Positions 17,022 to 27,759 of a stretch of 64,000 bases of DNA are shown here, piece after piece (position 1 is the stretch's first letter; every line of letters begins with the position of its first letter). Below the pieces are notes generated by a model, which did no database searches, was not told where the DNA came from, and saw only the letters and a program-made list of their open reading frames with translations. Both the position numbers and the translations under genes were made by a program. Location: the NCBI RefSeq assembly GCF_003050705.1, contig NZ_QAOG01000002.1, positions 620,001 to 684,000 of the forward strand, in the 5' to 3' direction. Source of the stretch: Sphingomonas aurantiaca (GTDB lineage Bacteria > Pseudomonadota > Alphaproteobacteria > Sphingomonadales > Sphingomonadaceae).

Positions 17022-17252
17022 ATGCTCGGCGTCAGACTCGATAGCGACCTCGAAGAGCGACTCGCGGCGGTTGCGCGCACGCAGGGGCGCAGCAAGAGCG
17101 ACATCGCACGTGAAGCCGTGCGTCGCTACGTCGAACGCCACGACGAGGCATTCCTGGCCGAGGCAAAGCGGCAGTCGCTCGCCGCCGCCCTGCAGGATAG
17201 TCGCGCAAAAGACGAGGACTGGGCCGCGATGCTCGCGTCGCCCATCGCATGA
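17022..17252 (+). CDS. Ribbon-helix-helix antitoxin (CopG/MazE-like)
   Basis: A 76-residue antitoxin. Residues 1-45 form the RHH DNA-binding fold (MLGVRLDSDLEERLAAVARTQGRSKSDIAREAVRRYVE pattern: strand, two helices, with the SKSDIAREA turn). The rest (AKRQSLAAALQDSRAKDEDWAAML) is the acidic tail that should wrap the toxin. GGAG at 17012-17015 is six bases from the ATG. The stop overlaps the toxin start (ATGA). It should neutralise the toxin and repress the operon via the upstream palindrome. Confidence 0.92.
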   Translation: MLGVRLDSDLEERLAAVARTQGRSKSDIAREAVRRYVERHDEAFLAEAKRQSLAAALQDSRAKDEDWAAMLASPIA

Positions 17253-17578
17253 AGATCGTGCGCGGGATGATCGTCGTCGGGGTCGGGAAGGGGGATGTCT
17301 CCGGCAAGCCGCGCCCCTTCCTCGTTGTCCAGTCCGACGTGTTCGCCGATCACGCGACGATCTCCCTTTGCCCGCTGACGAGCGTCATCAGCGGCACGAA
17401 CCTGTTTCGCGTGTCGCTCGAAGCATCTGCCGAGACCGGCCTCGTTCGCGATAGCGAGATCCAGGTCGACAAGCTCGACACGCTTGGCCGCGAACATATC
17501 ACGCAGATCATTGGCACGATACCCATCACCACCATGACCAGGGTCGACGACGCGCTGCGCCGCTGGCTCGAACTCTAA
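17249..17578 (+). CDS. MazF/PemK-family mRNA-endonuclease toxin
   Basis: A 109-residue toxin with the MazF/PemK beta-barrel signature: RGMIVVGVGKGDVSGKPRP followed by FLVVQSDVF, CPLTSVISGTNLFRV, and the conserved GLVRDSEIQVDKLDTL. Family members cleave mRNA at short specific sequences and stop growth when the antitoxin decays. Its start overlaps the antitoxin stop. Its own stop is only 13 bases before the fba start, so transcription from the TA promoter should run into fba. The cleavage motif cannot be predicted. Confidence 0.92.
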   Translation: MKIVRGMIVVGVGKGDVSGKPRPFLVVQSDVFADHATISLCPLTSVISGTNLFRVSLEASAETGLVRDSEIQVDKLDTLGREHITQIIGTIPITTMTRVDDALRRWLEL

Positions 17579-17591
17579 GACAGGACTCAGC

Positions 17592-18512
17592 ATGACCTCG
17601 ACGATTACACCGCAGATCAAGACCATTCTCGACAAGTACGAAGCCACCAGCTCGGCGGTGAAGGCGAACCTCGCGCGCATCCTGATGCAGGGCAAGCTGG
17701 GCGGCACCGGCAAGCTGGTGATCCTGCCCGTCGACCAGGGCTTCGAGCATGGCCCGGCGCGCAGCTTCTCGGTCAACCCGGCCGCGTACGACCCGCATTA
17801 CCACTATCAGCTCGCGATCGACGCCGGGCTCAGCGCCTATGCAGCGCCGCTCGGCATGCTCGAAGCGGGCGCGGACACGTTCGCGGGGCAGATCCCGACG
17901 ATCCTCAAGTGCAACAGCTCGAACAGCTGGGCGACGTCGATCGACCAGGCGGTCACCGCGACCGTGGCCGACGCGGTCCGGCTCGGCTCGGCGGCGATCG
18001 GCTTCACGATCTATCCGGGCGCGGACCAGTTCTTCGACCTCGTCGAGGAAATCCGCGAGCTGAGCGAGGAGGCCAAGTCGGTCGGTATCGCGACCGTGAT
18101 CTGGTCCTACCCACGCGGCGGCGAGCTGACCAAGGACGGTGAGCTCGCGCTCGACGTCGGCGCCTATGCCGCGCACATGGCGGCGTTGCTCGGCGCGCAC
18201 ATCATCAAGACCAAGCTGCCGACCGCGCATATCGAGCAGAAGGAATGCAAGTCGCTTTACGCCGGGACCGACTGGTCGAAGCAGGCGGATCGCGTCAAGC
18301 ATGTCGTCCAGTCAAGCTTTGCCGGACGTCGCATCAACGTGTTTTCGGGCGGTGCGTCGAAGGGCGAGGATGCGGTGTTCCAGGACGCGCGCGACATTCG
18401 CGACGGCGGCGGCAACGGCTCGATCATCGGCCGCAACACCTTCCAGCGTCCGCGTGACGAGGCGCTGGCGATGCTCGACCGCATCATCCGCATCTACAAG
18501 AACGAAGAATAA
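17592..18512 (+). CDS. Class I fructose-bisphosphate aldolase (DhnA/FbaB type)
   Basis: A 306-residue aldolase of the archaeal/DhnA type rather than the metal-dependent class II. Seen: ILPVDQGFEHGPARSF at the N-terminus, WSYPRGGELTKDGELA, the Schiff-base Lys in HIIKTKLPTAHI, and the C-terminal GGASKGEDAV / GNGSIIGRNTFQRPRDEAL phosphate-binding segments. It cleaves fructose-1,6-bisphosphate in the same pathway as gap and pgk upstream. AGGACT precedes the ATG. A toxin-antitoxin cassette abuts its 5' side. Confidence 0.96.
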   Translation: MTSTITPQIKTILDKYEATSSAVKANLARILMQGKLGGTGKLVILPVDQGFEHGPARSFSVNPAAYDPHYHYQLAIDAGLSAYAAPLGMLEAGADTFAGQIPTILKCNSSNSWATSIDQAVTATVADAVRLGSAAIGFTIYPGADQFFDLVEEIRELSEEAKSVGIATVIWSYPRGGELTKDGELALDVGAYAAHMAALLGAHIIKTKLPTAHIEQKECKSLYAGTDWSKQADRVKHVVQSSFAGRRINVFSGGASKGEDAVFQDARDIRDGGGNGSIIGRNTFQRPRDEALAMLDRIIRIYKNEE

Positions 18513-18525
18513 GCGGCGGTCGGCG

Positions 18526-18564
18526 TGCCACGTCATCCCGGCCCTGCGCCGGGGTGACGTGGCA
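18526..18564. terminator. Long perfect-ended hairpin after fba
   Basis: TGCCACGTCATCCCGG and CCGGGGTGACGTGGCA pair over almost their full length with a six-base loop. It carries the GTCATCCC core of the REP family with extended arms. No T-run follows, so it may be a REP element that also ends or protects the fba transcript. Confidence 0.6.
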
Positions 18565-18588
18565 GGCGCGAGCGGCTAGGGGGCGGAT

Positions 18589-19290
18589 ATGACCGAATTC
18601 GAAGATCCGCTGGGCCCGCTCGATCCCAATTTCGCCGAGAACTTCCGCCGGGACATGCGCCGGCCGGCTTGCCAGCTGTACCTAGTATCGCCGCTCGATG
18701 TCGGGGGCGACTTTCCCGAGCGTTTGGCGCGTGCGCTCGATGCCGGGCCGGTGGCCGCCTTCCAGTTCCGCGTGAAGGACATCGACCAGCATGCCGCTGC
18801 CGCGCTCGGCGAGCCGTTGCGCGCGATCTGTGCCGAGCGCGACGTCGCGTTCATCGTCAACGACGATATCGGTCTCGCCAAGCGGCTCGATGCCGACGGC
18901 GTGCATCTCGGCCAGACCGACGGCGATCCGCGTGAGGCGCGCGCGCAGCTCGGCCCCAATGCGCAGATCGGCGTCAGCTGCCACGGCAGCCGCCATCTCG
19001 CGATGGAAGCGGGCGAGGCGGGGGCCGACTATGTCGCGTTCGGCGCATTCTATCCGACCACGACCAAGACGGTCGAGCATCACGCCGAGCCGGTAATCCT
19101 GTCCTGGTGGTCGACTCTGTTCGAAATGCCCTGCGTCGCGATCGGCGGCATCACGCCTGAGAACGCCGCGCCGCTCGTTGCGGCGGGTGCCGACTTCATC
19201 GCGGCGTCGAGCGCGGTCTGGGCCGGCGACGAGGTCGCGGCGATCAAGGCGTTCGCCGAGCTTCTGGCCCCGGCGCCGCGATCGCGCTGA
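18589..19290 (+). CDS. thiE: Thiamine phosphate synthase
   Basis: A 233-residue TIM-barrel enzyme joining hydroxymethylpyrimidine pyrophosphate and thiazole phosphate. Seen: FQFRVKDID (pyrophosphate side), AFIVNDDIGLAKRLDADGVHLGQTDGD, GVSCHGS, FGAFYPTTTK (thiazole phosphate loop) and AIGGITPENAAPLV. An N-terminal extension of about 25 residues (DPLGPLDPNFAENFRRD) precedes the barrel and is longer than in E. coli. No other thiamine gene is nearby; it follows fba as a single cistron. Confidence 0.94.
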   Translation: MTEFEDPLGPLDPNFAENFRRDMRRPACQLYLVSPLDVGGDFPERLARALDAGPVAAFQFRVKDIDQHAAAALGEPLRAICAERDVAFIVNDDIGLAKRLDADGVHLGQTDGDPREARAQLGPNAQIGVSCHGSRHLAMEAGEAGADYVAFGAFYPTTTKTVEHHAEPVILSWWSTLFEMPCVAIGGITPENAAPLVAAGADFIAASSAVWAGDEVAAIKAFAELLAPAPRSR

Positions 19291-19346
19291 ACCGGTGGAA
19301 ACAACCGTCGTCCCGACCGTTTGATGCAGAAGCGTAACGGTTTGGG

Positions 19347-20369
19347 ATGACGGGCATGACAGCATTTGTGACGAAGACTTCGGTTCTTGCGATGTGCCTG
19401 TTCGGCGCGGCATCGCCCGTTTTGGCGCAGACCGCGCCCGCCAAGCCCGTCCCGATCGATCGCAATATTCTGCACGTGCAGGTGATCCTCGATCATCTCG
19501 GCTTCGGACCTGGCGTGCTCGATGGTCGCGGTGGGCAGTCGCTCGTTGCCGCGCTAAAGGGTTTCCAGGAGGCGAAGGGGCTGCCGATCACGGGCAAGGC
19601 CGATGCGCGGACGTTGCAGGCGCTCTATCCCTACCGTGCCGCACGGCCGACGGTCGCCGTCGCGCTGACCCCCGAGATGCTGGCGGGGCCGTTCGTCAAT
19701 CCGCTGCCCAAGGATCCAGCCAAGCAGGCGAAGCTTCCTTCGCTCGGCTACAAGACCGTGATGGAGAAGCTGGGCGAGATGTTCCACACCACGCCCGCGG
19801 TGATCATGGCGCTCAATGCGCCGACGACGAAATTGTCGCCCGGCACCAAGGTGGTGTTCCCGAACGCACTGCCCTCGTCGCGCGCCTATGATCCGAAGCT
19901 GAAGCCCGACTGGATCGCCACGCTCACGATGCTCAACGTCGATGCGGTGCAGCCCAAGGCGGATCATGTCGTCGTCGACAAGTCGGACGGCGTGCTCCGC
20001 GTGCTCGACGCCAACGACAAGCTGATCGCACAGTTCTCCGCGACGATGGGGTCCAGCCACGATCCGCTGCCGCTGGGCACGTGGACGATCAAGGGGTCCG
20101 ATTACAATCCGAAGTTCCACTTCAACCCGGCGCTGTTCTGGGACGCGAAGAAGGGGCAGCAGAAGGAGATGCTGCCGCCAGGGCCGAACGGTCCGGTCGG
20201 TGTCGTCTGGATGGACTTGTCGAAGGATCATTACGGGATCCACGGCACGCCCAACCCCGAAACCATCGGGCGTGCGGAAAGCCATGGCTGTATCCGCCTC
20301 ACGAACTGGGATGCCGCGCGATTGTCGATGATGATCAAGCCGGGCACCAAGGCGATCTTCCAGGCATAA
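19347..20369 (+). CDS. L,D-transpeptidase (YkuD) with peptidoglycan-binding domain
   Basis: A 340-residue exported protein. Signal peptide about residues 1-27 (KTSVLAMCLFGAASPVLAQ), then a PG_binding_1 domain (VQVILDHLGFGPGVLDGRGG ... AALKGFQEAKGL), a LysM-like middle (FHTTPAVIMALN ... LSPGTKVVFPN), and the YkuD catalytic domain with HGTPNPETIG and SHGCIRLTNWDA carrying the His and Cys. It should form 3-3 cross-links or attach lipoprotein to peptidoglycan in the periplasm. The ATG at 19356 is an equally plausible start. A peptidase gene follows four bases later. Confidence 0.94.
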   Translation: MTGMTAFVTKTSVLAMCLFGAASPVLAQTAPAKPVPIDRNILHVQVILDHLGFGPGVLDGRGGQSLVAALKGFQEAKGLPITGKADARTLQALYPYRAARPTVAVALTPEMLAGPFVNPLPKDPAKQAKLPSLGYKTVMEKLGEMFHTTPAVIMALNAPTTKLSPGTKVVFPNALPSSRAYDPKLKPDWIATLTMLNVDAVQPKADHVVVDKSDGVLRVLDANDKLIAQFSATMGSSHDPLPLGTWTIKGSDYNPKFHFNPALFWDAKKGQQKEMLPPGPNGPVGVVWMDLSKDHYGIHGTPNPETIGRAESHGCIRLTNWDAARLSMMIKPGTKAIFQA

Positions 20370-20373
20370 GACG

Positions 20374-20979
20374 ATGACGCGGACGTTCTGGATCATTCTC
20401 GGGCTGATCGTGGTGGTCGTCGGCGGGTTCGCATCGATGGTGTCGTTCGGTGACGGCGGGGCAGGGAGCGTGCGGCGGATAACGTGGCGCAAGCCTGCAC
20501 CGCCTGCCGAGGTCGCAGCCGGCCCGGTGACGACGGGCAAGCTCGCCGTCCCGGTGGCTGGCGTTCCCCGCAAGGCGATCGCGGACAGCTGGAACGATTC
20601 GCGTGGCGGTGGCACGCGCGGCCATCACGGCACCGACATCATGGCGGCGGGCGGCACACCGGTGGTCGCCGCCGCACCGGGCCGGATCGAGAAGCTGTTC
20701 CAGAGCGGTCTCGGCGGCGTCACGCTCTACGTCCGCTCGCCGGATCGTCGCTGGACCTATTATTATGCGCATCTGGCCGGCTATGCAGCGGGTATCCGCG
20801 AGGGGCTGGCAGTGAAGGCCGGCGACACGCTGGGCTATGTCGGCGATACCGGTGATGCGGGGGCGGGCAATTACCACCTGCATTTCGGCCTCACGCGGAT
20901 GCAGCCGGGTGACCGCTGGTACCAGGGCGAGAACGTGAACCCGTACCCGATGCTTGCCGGAACCGGGTCGTCCCGCTAA
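20374..20979 (+). CDS. M23 family metallopeptidase
   Basis: A 201-residue protein with an N-terminal membrane anchor ([20 protein letters not shown]) and a LytM/M23 domain. Zinc ligands are visible in [10 protein letters not shown] (HxxxD) and NYHLHFGL (HxH), so it should be an active endopeptidase, not a degenerate regulator. It probably trims peptidoglycan in the periplasm and is co-transcribed with the L,D-transpeptidase four bases upstream. Confidence 0.94.
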   Translation: MTRTFWIILGLIVVVVGGFASMVSFGDGGAGSVRRITWRKPAPPAEVAAGPVTTGKLAVPVAGVPRKAIADSWNDSRGGGTRGHHGTDIMAAGGTPVVAAAPGRIEKLFQSGLGGVTLYVRSPDRRWTYYYAHLAGYAAGIREGLAVKAGDTLGYVGDTGDAGAGNYHLHFGLTRMQPGDRWYQGENVNPYPMLAGTGSSR

Positions 20980-21064
20980 AGCCCGCCGCTTCGGGTTTCC
21001 GCAGGCCAGACCTCTGGGTCATGCTTCGCGGATGGCCCCTAGCTCTTTCCAGCAGGAATCGGTC

Positions 21065-21628
21065 ATGAAGATCAACGCGGTCGAGATTCGTCCCGGCAAC
21101 ATCCTTGAATATGAGGGCGGCATCTGGCGCGCCGTCAAGATTCAGCACACCCAGCCCGGCAAGGGCGGTGCCTATATGCAGGTCGAGATGAAGAACCTCA
21201 TCGACGGCCGCAAGAACAACACCCGCTTCCGCTCAGCCGAGAGCGTCGAGAAGGTGCGGCTCGACACCGTCGACTTTCAGTATCTGTTCCGCGACGGCGA
21301 TGCGCTGACGTTTATGGACAAGGTCAATTACGAGCAGATCACGCTCGATGCCGATATCCTGGGCGATGCCGCGGCGTTCCTGCAGGACGGCATGGACGTG
21401 GTGATGGAGCTCTGGGAAGAGCGGCCGATCTCGGTCCAGCTGCCCGACACGATCGAGGCGCTGATCGTCGAGGCGGATGCCGTCGTGAAGGGCCAGACCG
21501 CGTCGTCGAGCTACAAGCCCGCCGTGCTTGAGAATGGCGTACGCGTTATGGTGCCGCCGCATATCGGTGCGGGTACGCGGATCGTTGTCGATGTGTACGA
21601 GCAGACCTACGTCCGTCGCGCGGACTGA
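21065..21628 (+). CDS. efp: Elongation factor P
   Basis: A 187-residue translation factor that relieves ribosome stalling at polyproline. It has the three-domain EF-P layout: KOW-like domain with [17 protein letters not shown] domain, and C-terminal domain ending [18 protein letters not shown]. The tip residue is Lys33, the position modified by beta-lysylation in E. coli; whether it is modified here is unknown, as no epmA/epmB gene is present. ATG 21065 is chosen over the upstream in-frame start because family members begin MKINAxxIRPGN. Confidence 0.97.
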   Translation: MKINAVEIRPGNILEYEGGIWRAVKIQHTQPGKGGAYMQVEMKNLIDGRKNNTRFRSAESVEKVRLDTVDFQYLFRDGDALTFMDKVNYEQITLDADILGDAAAFLQDGMDVVMELWEERPISVQLPDTIEALIVEADAVVKGQTASSSYKPAVLENGVRVMVPPHIGAGTRIVVDVYEQTYVRRAD

Positions 21629-21634
21629 AGTCAT

Positions 21635-21736
21635 CTCCCTCTCCCCACCGGGGAGAGGGTCGGGGTGAGGGGCGGCCCCAGAAGACACCGCCCGGAACAG
21701 CCCCTCTCCCAACCCTCTCCCCAGAGGGGAGAGGGC
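21635..21736. repeat. GC-rich inverted repeat, CCCTCTCCCC family
   Basis: CCCTCTCCCC-ACC-GGGGAGAGGG and a second copy TCTCCCCAGAGGGGAGAGGG bracket a GGGGTGAGGGGCGG segment between efp and the inositol phosphatase gene. The same hairpin returns at 56481-56502. It likely ends or stabilises the efp message. Confidence 0.8.
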
Positions 21737-21750
21737 TTAAGGTAAAAGAT

Positions 21751-22563
21751 ATGCCCAGCCATTCCGGCATCATGACCGTCATCGAGCGCGCTGCCCGCAA
21801 GGCCGCGCCGCGCCTGCGCCGCGACTTCAACGAGGTCCAGCAGCTGCAGGTCAGCCGCAAGGGACCGGCCGACTTCGTCAGCCAGGCCGACCAGCGCGCC
21901 GAGCAGACGATCTTCGAAGAGCTGAGCCATGCCCGTCCCGACTGGGGCATGTTGATGGAGGAGCGCGGCGAGGTCGCCGGCGATCCCAACAAGCCGCGCT
22001 TCATCGTCGATCCGCTCGATGGCACGTCGAACTTCCTCCACGGCATCCCGCATTTCTGCATCTCGATCGCAGTCGAGGAGCCGATGGCGAACGGCAAGCG
22101 CGAGGTTACCACCGCGCTCGTCTACCAGCCGCTGACCGATGAGAGCTTCTGGGCCGAGAAGGGCCGGGGCGCGTGGCTCACCGACCAGCGCCTTCGCGTG
22201 TCGTCGCGTCGCGACCTGTCCGAATCGCTGATCGCAACGGGCATCCCGTTCCTCGGTCACGGCGATTTCGCACAGTGGAGCCGCATCTTCGGTGCGGTCG
22301 CGCCGGAGGTTGCCGGCATTCGCCGCCTCGGTGCGGCCGCGCTCGATCTGGCGTGGCTCGCGGCGGGCCGTTTCGACGGCTTCTGGGAATCGAACCTGAA
22401 GCCTTGGGACGTTGCGGCCGGCATGCTGCTCGTCAAGGAAGCCGGCGGGTTCGTCACCGATTTCCGGGGCGGCGAGCGCGCGATGGAGCGCAACGAGTTC
22501 CTGGCCGCGAACGACGCGCTGCATTCGCGCCTGCATAAGCTGGTTGCCAACGCGCTTCGCTAA
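21751..22563 (+). CDS. suhB: Inositol monophosphatase family protein
   Basis: A 270-residue Mg-dependent phosphatase of the IMPase/SuhB family. Metal ligands lie in MEERGE, DPLDGTSNFLHGIPHF and PWDVAAGMLLVKEAGG; a SuhB-like dimer surface cannot be judged. It dephosphorylates inositol-1-phosphate or similar sugars, and in E. coli also assists rRNA transcription antitermination. Upstream of complex I. The gene symbol reflects family similarity rather than proven function. Confidence 0.93.
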   Translation: MPSHSGIMTVIERAARKAAPRLRRDFNEVQQLQVSRKGPADFVSQADQRAEQTIFEELSHARPDWGMLMEERGEVAGDPNKPRFIVDPLDGTSNFLHGIPHFCISIAVEEPMANGKREVTTALVYQPLTDESFWAEKGRGAWLTDQRLRVSSRRDLSESLIATGIPFLGHGDFAQWSRIFGAVAPEVAGIRRLGAAALDLAWLAAGRFDGFWESNLKPWDVAAGMLLVKEAGGFVTDFRGGERAMERNEFLAANDALHSRLHKLVANALR

Positions 22564-22746
22564 GATCTGACTGCAGGCCCTGTCCCAGACCCGTCACACC
22601 AGCGTGACGGGTCTTGCGGCTGATCCGGATCGGGTAAGGCGGGGCGAACCGAAGACCGAGGCGCATCTACGGCGTCCGCCCGTTAACGCAGGTTGCCCGC
22701 CGACGAGTCCGCATCTCTTGCGAGTGATTCTCACACCGTCGCAGCC

Positions 22747-22775
22747 TTGCCCCACTTCGCCCTTCGGCCTAAAGC
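22747..22775 (+). promoter_or_regulatory. Candidate nuo operon promoter
   Basis: TTGCCC at 22747-22752, 17-base spacer, TAAAGC at 22770-22775, giving a start about 27 bases before nuoA. The same -10 variant occurs before ppiD. The rest of the 245-base gap shows no gene. Confidence 0.33.
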
Positions 22776-22808
22776 GGCCCCGTTCCGTTCGCACTTGCGA
22801 GAAGCAAT

Positions 22809-23183
22809 TTGGTCGACCTGTCGCACTATCTTCCGATCCTCCTGTTCCTCGGGGTCGCCATCGCATTGTCGAGCACGTTCGTGTTCCTGCCGATGGCTGT
22901 CTCAAGGCTGACGGGGTCGCACAAGCCTACGCCCGAGAAGCTCAGCGAATATGAGTGCGGCTTCCCCGCATTCGAAGATCCGCGCAGCCAGTTCGACGTA
23001 CGCTTCTACCTGATCGCCATCCTCTTCATCATCTTCGATCTAGAGGCGGCGTTCCTGTTCCCCTGGGCCGTCTCGGTCTTCACTCTCGGCTGGACCGCGT
23101 GGATTTCGATGATGATCTTTATCGGCGAATTGGCCCTCGGCCTCGTCTACGCATGGAAGAAGGGAGCACTCGATTGGGAGTAG
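22809..23183 (+). CDS. nuoA: NADH-quinone oxidoreductase subunit A
   Basis: A 124-residue membrane subunit of complex I with three helices and the conserved [21 protein letters not shown] loop carrying the Cys that contacts the quinone site. It starts at TTG 22809, with GAGAAG just upstream; no in-frame ATG fits the family N-terminus. It opens the 14-gene nuo operon, and nuoB begins within its last ten bases. Confidence 0.97.
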   Translation: MVDLSHYLPILLFLGVAIALSSTFVFLPMAVSRLTGSHKPTPEKLSEYECGFPAFEDPRSQFDVRFYLIAILFIIFDLEAAFLFPWAVSVFTLGWTAWISMMIFIGELALGLVYAWKKGALDWE

Positions 23184-23737
23184 AGCTCACACCGCAGCCT
23201 GGCTTGCTGGCACCGGCTGGCGGCGGCGCGATCGTGCCGCCCGACCAGGGTTTTTTCGACGGCCTCAACGGTGAACTAACCGACAAGGGCTTCCTGGTCA
23301 CCTCGACCGAGGAACTGTTCCAGTGGGCCCGTACCGGCTCGCTGTGGTGGATGACGTTCGGGCTTGCGTGCTGCGCAGTCGAGATGATCCATGTGAACAT
23401 GCCGCGCTACGATCTCGAGCGCTTCGGCGCCGCACCGCGCGCGTCGCCGCGGCAGTCGGACGTGATGATCGTCGCGGGCACGCTGTGCAACAAGATGGCA
23501 CCGGCGCTGCGCAAGGTTTACGACCAGATGTCGGAGCCGAAATACGTGATCTCGATGGGATCGTGCGCGAACGGCGGCGGCTATTATCATTATAGCTACA
23601 GCGTCGTTCGGGGCTGCGACCGGATCGTGCCTGTCGACATCTACGTCCCCGGGTGCCCGCCGACCGCAGAAGCGCTGCTGTACGGCATCATGCAGTTGCA
23701 GCGGAAGATCCGGCGGTCCGGGAGCATCGAACGGTGA
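23174..23737 (+). CDS. nuoB: NADH-quinone oxidoreductase subunit B
   Basis: A 187-residue subunit holding iron-sulfur cluster N2, the last electron carrier before quinone. The cluster Cys residues are in [23 protein letters not shown] and [15 protein letters not shown]. The start is TTG 23174 overlapping the end of nuoA; its stop overlaps the GTG of nuoC. Length and motifs are complete. Confidence 0.97.
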   Translation: MGVELTPQPGLLAPAGGGAIVPPDQGFFDGLNGELTDKGFLVTSTEELFQWARTGSLWWMTFGLACCAVEMIHVNMPRYDLERFGAAPRASPRQSDVMIVAGTLCNKMAPALRKVYDQMSEPKYVISMGSCANGGGYYHYSYSVVRGCDRIVPVDIYVPGCPPTAEALLYGIMQLQRKIRRSGSIER

Positions 23738-24558
23738 GGGCACCCGCACCAGCTTACACGTCGAACGACGGCGTGATCGACGCGGCGCGCGCTGCGCTCG
23801 GCGGCATGCTGATCGACGCGGTCGACCATGTCGGCGAGGTCGCGCTTCACGTCCGTCGTGAGGACCTTTATGATGCGATGATCGCGCTGCGCGACACGCC
23901 GGGGCTTGCCTATCAGCAGCTCATGGAGATCGCCGGCGTCGATTATCCCGATCGCGCCGAGCGGTTCGAGGTCGTCTATTGCATGCTGTCGCTGACGCGG
24001 AACCACCGCCTGCGCGTGCATGTCGCGACCGACGAGGAAAAGCCGGTGCCGTCGGTGACCGATATCTGGCCGGTCGCGGGCTGGCTCGAGCGCGAAGTGT
24101 ACGACATGTACGGTGTGCTGTTCAGCGGCAACCCGGACCTGCGTCGCATCCTGACCGATTACGGCTTTCGCGGTCATCCGCAGCGCAAGGACTTCCCGCT
24201 GACGGGCTATGTCGAGCTGCGCTATTCGGAAGAGGCCAAGCGCGTCGTGTACGAGCCGGTGCAGCTCGCACAGGATTTCCGCACGTTCGATTTCATGTCT
24301 CCGTGGGAGGGCGCGAACTACGTGCTGCCCGGCGACGAGAAGGGCGCGCTGCCGCAGGCCAAGGGTGCGCAGACGCCGCTCAGTGCCGACACGATCGCCA
24401 AGGCCGCGGCGGCCCAGTCGCCGACGCAGGCGCCGAGCGAACCCAAGAGCACCGAGTCGACCGCACAGACGGGTATCGGCAAGTCGGAGTCCGACGCGAC
24501 CCCGAAGCCGGCCAACCCCGACGTGATCCCGACCAAGGGTGGAGGACAGAACCAGTGA
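23734..24558 (+). CDS. nuoC: NADH-quinone oxidoreductase subunit C, with long C-terminal tail
   Basis: A 274-residue peripheral-arm subunit. The NuoC core (about residues 15-198) shows [31 protein letters not shown] and [22 protein letters not shown], ending in [15 protein letters not shown]. Residues about 199-274 form an extra Ala/Pro/Thr/Ser-rich tail without structure predictors of a known domain. It is separate from nuoD, as in mitochondria and Alphaproteobacteria, not fused as in E. coli. The GTG start at 23734 overlaps the nuoB stop. Confidence 0.96.
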   Translation: MRAPAPAYTSNDGVIDAARAALGGMLIDAVDHVGEVALHVRREDLYDAMIALRDTPGLAYQQLMEIAGVDYPDRAERFEVVYCMLSLTRNHRLRVHVATDEEKPVPSVTDIWPVAGWLEREVYDMYGVLFSGNPDLRRILTDYGFRGHPQRKDFPLTGYVELRYSEEAKRVVYEPVQLAQDFRTFDFMSPWEGANYVLPGDEKGALPQAKGAQTPLSADTIAKAAAAQSPTQAPSEPKSTESTAQTGIGKSESDATPKPANPDVIPTKGGGQNQ

Positions 24559-25790
24559 GTCTCTACGTAGAGGAGCTTCTGGGCGAGGGCGATGCGGCCG
24601 ATCCGACGACCGGCGACGTCACGATCCAGAACTACACGATCAACTTCGGTCCGCAGCATCCCGCCGCGCACGGTGTTCTTCGCTTGGTCATGGAGCTCGA
24701 CGGCGAGATCGTCGAGCGCGTCGATCCGCATGTCGGCCTGCTCCACCGCGGCACCGAGAAGCTGATCGAGTACAAGACGTACACGCAGGCGCTGCCATAT
24801 TTCGATCGTCTCGATTACTGCTCGCCGCTCTGCATGGAGCATAGCTGGGTGCTAGCGGTCGAGAAGCTGCTCGACCTCGAAGTGCCCGAGCGTGCACAGT
24901 ATCTCCGCGTGTTCTTCGCCGAACTGACCCGCATCTCGAACCACATGCTGAACCTTGGGTCCCACGTCATGGACGTCGGCGCGATGACGCCGAACCTGTG
25001 GCTGTTCGAAATCCGCGAAGACTGCATGAACTTCTTTGAGCGTGTCTCTGGCGCGCGCATGCATTCGAACTATTTCCGTCCGGGTGGCGTGCATCAGGAT
25101 GCGCCGCTCAAACTGCTCGCCGATATCGGCGATTGGCTCGACACGCGCCTGCCGCGGCTGTTCGAGGATGCGATTTCGCTCGTCGCGGACAACCGCATCT
25201 TCAAGCAGCGCAACGTCGACATCGCTGTCGTCAGCCGTGACGATGCGATCAAGTGGGGCTTTTCGGGGCCGATGATCCGCGGCTCGGGCATCGCCTGGGA
25301 TCTGCGCAAGTCGCAGCCGTATGATGCCTATGCGAAGATGGACTTCGAGGTGCCGGTCGGCACGCGCGGCGATTGCTATGACCGGTTCATGGTGCGCGTC
25401 GAGGAAGTGCGTCAGTCGGCACGGATCATGAAGCAGTGCCTGCGCGACATGCCCGAGGGGCCGATCGCATCGCTCGACCGCAAGGTCGTGCCGCCCAAGC
25501 GCGGTGAGATGAAGCAGTCGATGGAAGCGCTGATCCATCACTTCAAGCTTTATACCGAGGGCTTCCATGTGCCCGCGGGCGACGTCTATGTCGCGACCGA
25601 GAGCCCCAAGGGCGAGTTCGGCGTGTATCTGGTCGCCGACGGCAGCAATAAGCCGTATCGCTGCAAGATCCGCCCGACCGCGTTTTCGCATCTGCAGGCG
25701 ATGGACTTCATGGCGAAGGGCCACATGCTGGCGGATACGACTGCGATCCTCGGCGCGATGGATATCGTTTTTGGTGAATGTGACCGCTGA
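24555..25790 (+). CDS. nuoD: NADH-quinone oxidoreductase subunit D
   Basis: A 411-residue subunit that forms the quinone-binding pocket with NuoB. Seen: [15 protein letters not shown] (the loop with the quinone-contacting His), [28 protein letters not shown] and the C-terminal [17 protein letters not shown] 24555 overlaps the nuoC stop; family members begin close to this point (about 20 residues before [10 protein letters not shown]). The stop shares a base with the nuoE ATG. Confidence 0.97.
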   Translation: MSLYVEELLGEGDAADPTTGDVTIQNYTINFGPQHPAAHGVLRLVMELDGEIVERVDPHVGLLHRGTEKLIEYKTYTQALPYFDRLDYCSPLCMEHSWVLAVEKLLDLEVPERAQYLRVFFAELTRISNHMLNLGSHVMDVGAMTPNLWLFEIREDCMNFFERVSGARMHSNYFRPGGVHQDAPLKLLADIGDWLDTRLPRLFEDAISLVADNRIFKQRNVDIAVVSRDDAIKWGFSGPMIRGSGIAWDLRKSQPYDAYAKMDFEVPVGTRGDCYDRFMVRVEEVRQSARIMKQCLRDMPEGPIASLDRKVVPPKRGEMKQSMEALIHHFKLYTEGFHVPAGDVYVATESPKGEFGVYLVADGSNKPYRCKIRPTAFSHLQAMDFMAKGHMLADTTAILGAMDIVFGECDR

Positions 25791-26457
25791 TGGCTGAAGC
25801 TCCGAAAATTCCCGACGAGGCAGAGACCCGCGCACGCTGGGGTTCGTTCGCATGGACGGACGAAAACCAGGTGAAGGCGAACGAGATCCTCGGGCGCTAC
25901 CCGAAGGGCCGCGAACAGTCGGCGTCGATCCCGTTCCTCGATCTGGCGCAGCGCCAGGTCGGCGCGGAGACGCAGACGCAGGGCTGGTTGCCGGTGCCGG
26001 TGGTCGAGTTCGTGGCGCGCCAGATTGGCGTGCCGTATATGCGCGTCTACGAGGTCGTGACCTTCTACACGATGTTCAACCTGGCGCCGGTCGGTCGCTA
26101 TCACGTGCAGGTGTGCGGTACGACGCCGTGCATGCTGCGTGGGTCGGACGACGTGCTCGCGGCGTGCAAGAACCGTGGCCTCGTCAAGGGCGGCACGACC
26201 CCCGACGGCATGTTCACGCTGACCGAGGTCGAGTGCCTGGGGACCTGCGCGAACGCGCCGATGGTGCAGATCAACGACGATAACTTCGAAGATCTTGATT
26301 ACGACAAGACGACCGAGATCCTCGAGGCGCTCGCCAATGGTGGCACGCCGACGCCGGGGCCGCAGTTCGGCCGCCGTGCGAGCTGCCCCGAAGGCGGCCC
26401 GACCTCGCTCAAGGCGATGGTCGACGCGAACCACGATTACCGGGGGGAGTGGGCCTG

Positions 26458-26458
<1 letters not shown>
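25790..26458 (+). CDS. nuoE: NADH-quinone oxidoreductase subunit E
   Basis: A 222-residue thioredoxin-like [2Fe-2S] subunit (cluster N1a) of the NADH-oxidising module. The four ligands lie in [14 protein letters not shown] and [18 protein letters not shown]-terminal segment of about 35 residues ([24 protein letters not shown]) follows the domain, as is usual in Alphaproteobacteria. TGATG overlaps join it to nuoD and nuoF. Confidence 0.97.
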
Positions 26459-27758
<1,300 letters not shown>

Positions 27759-27759
<1 letters not shown>

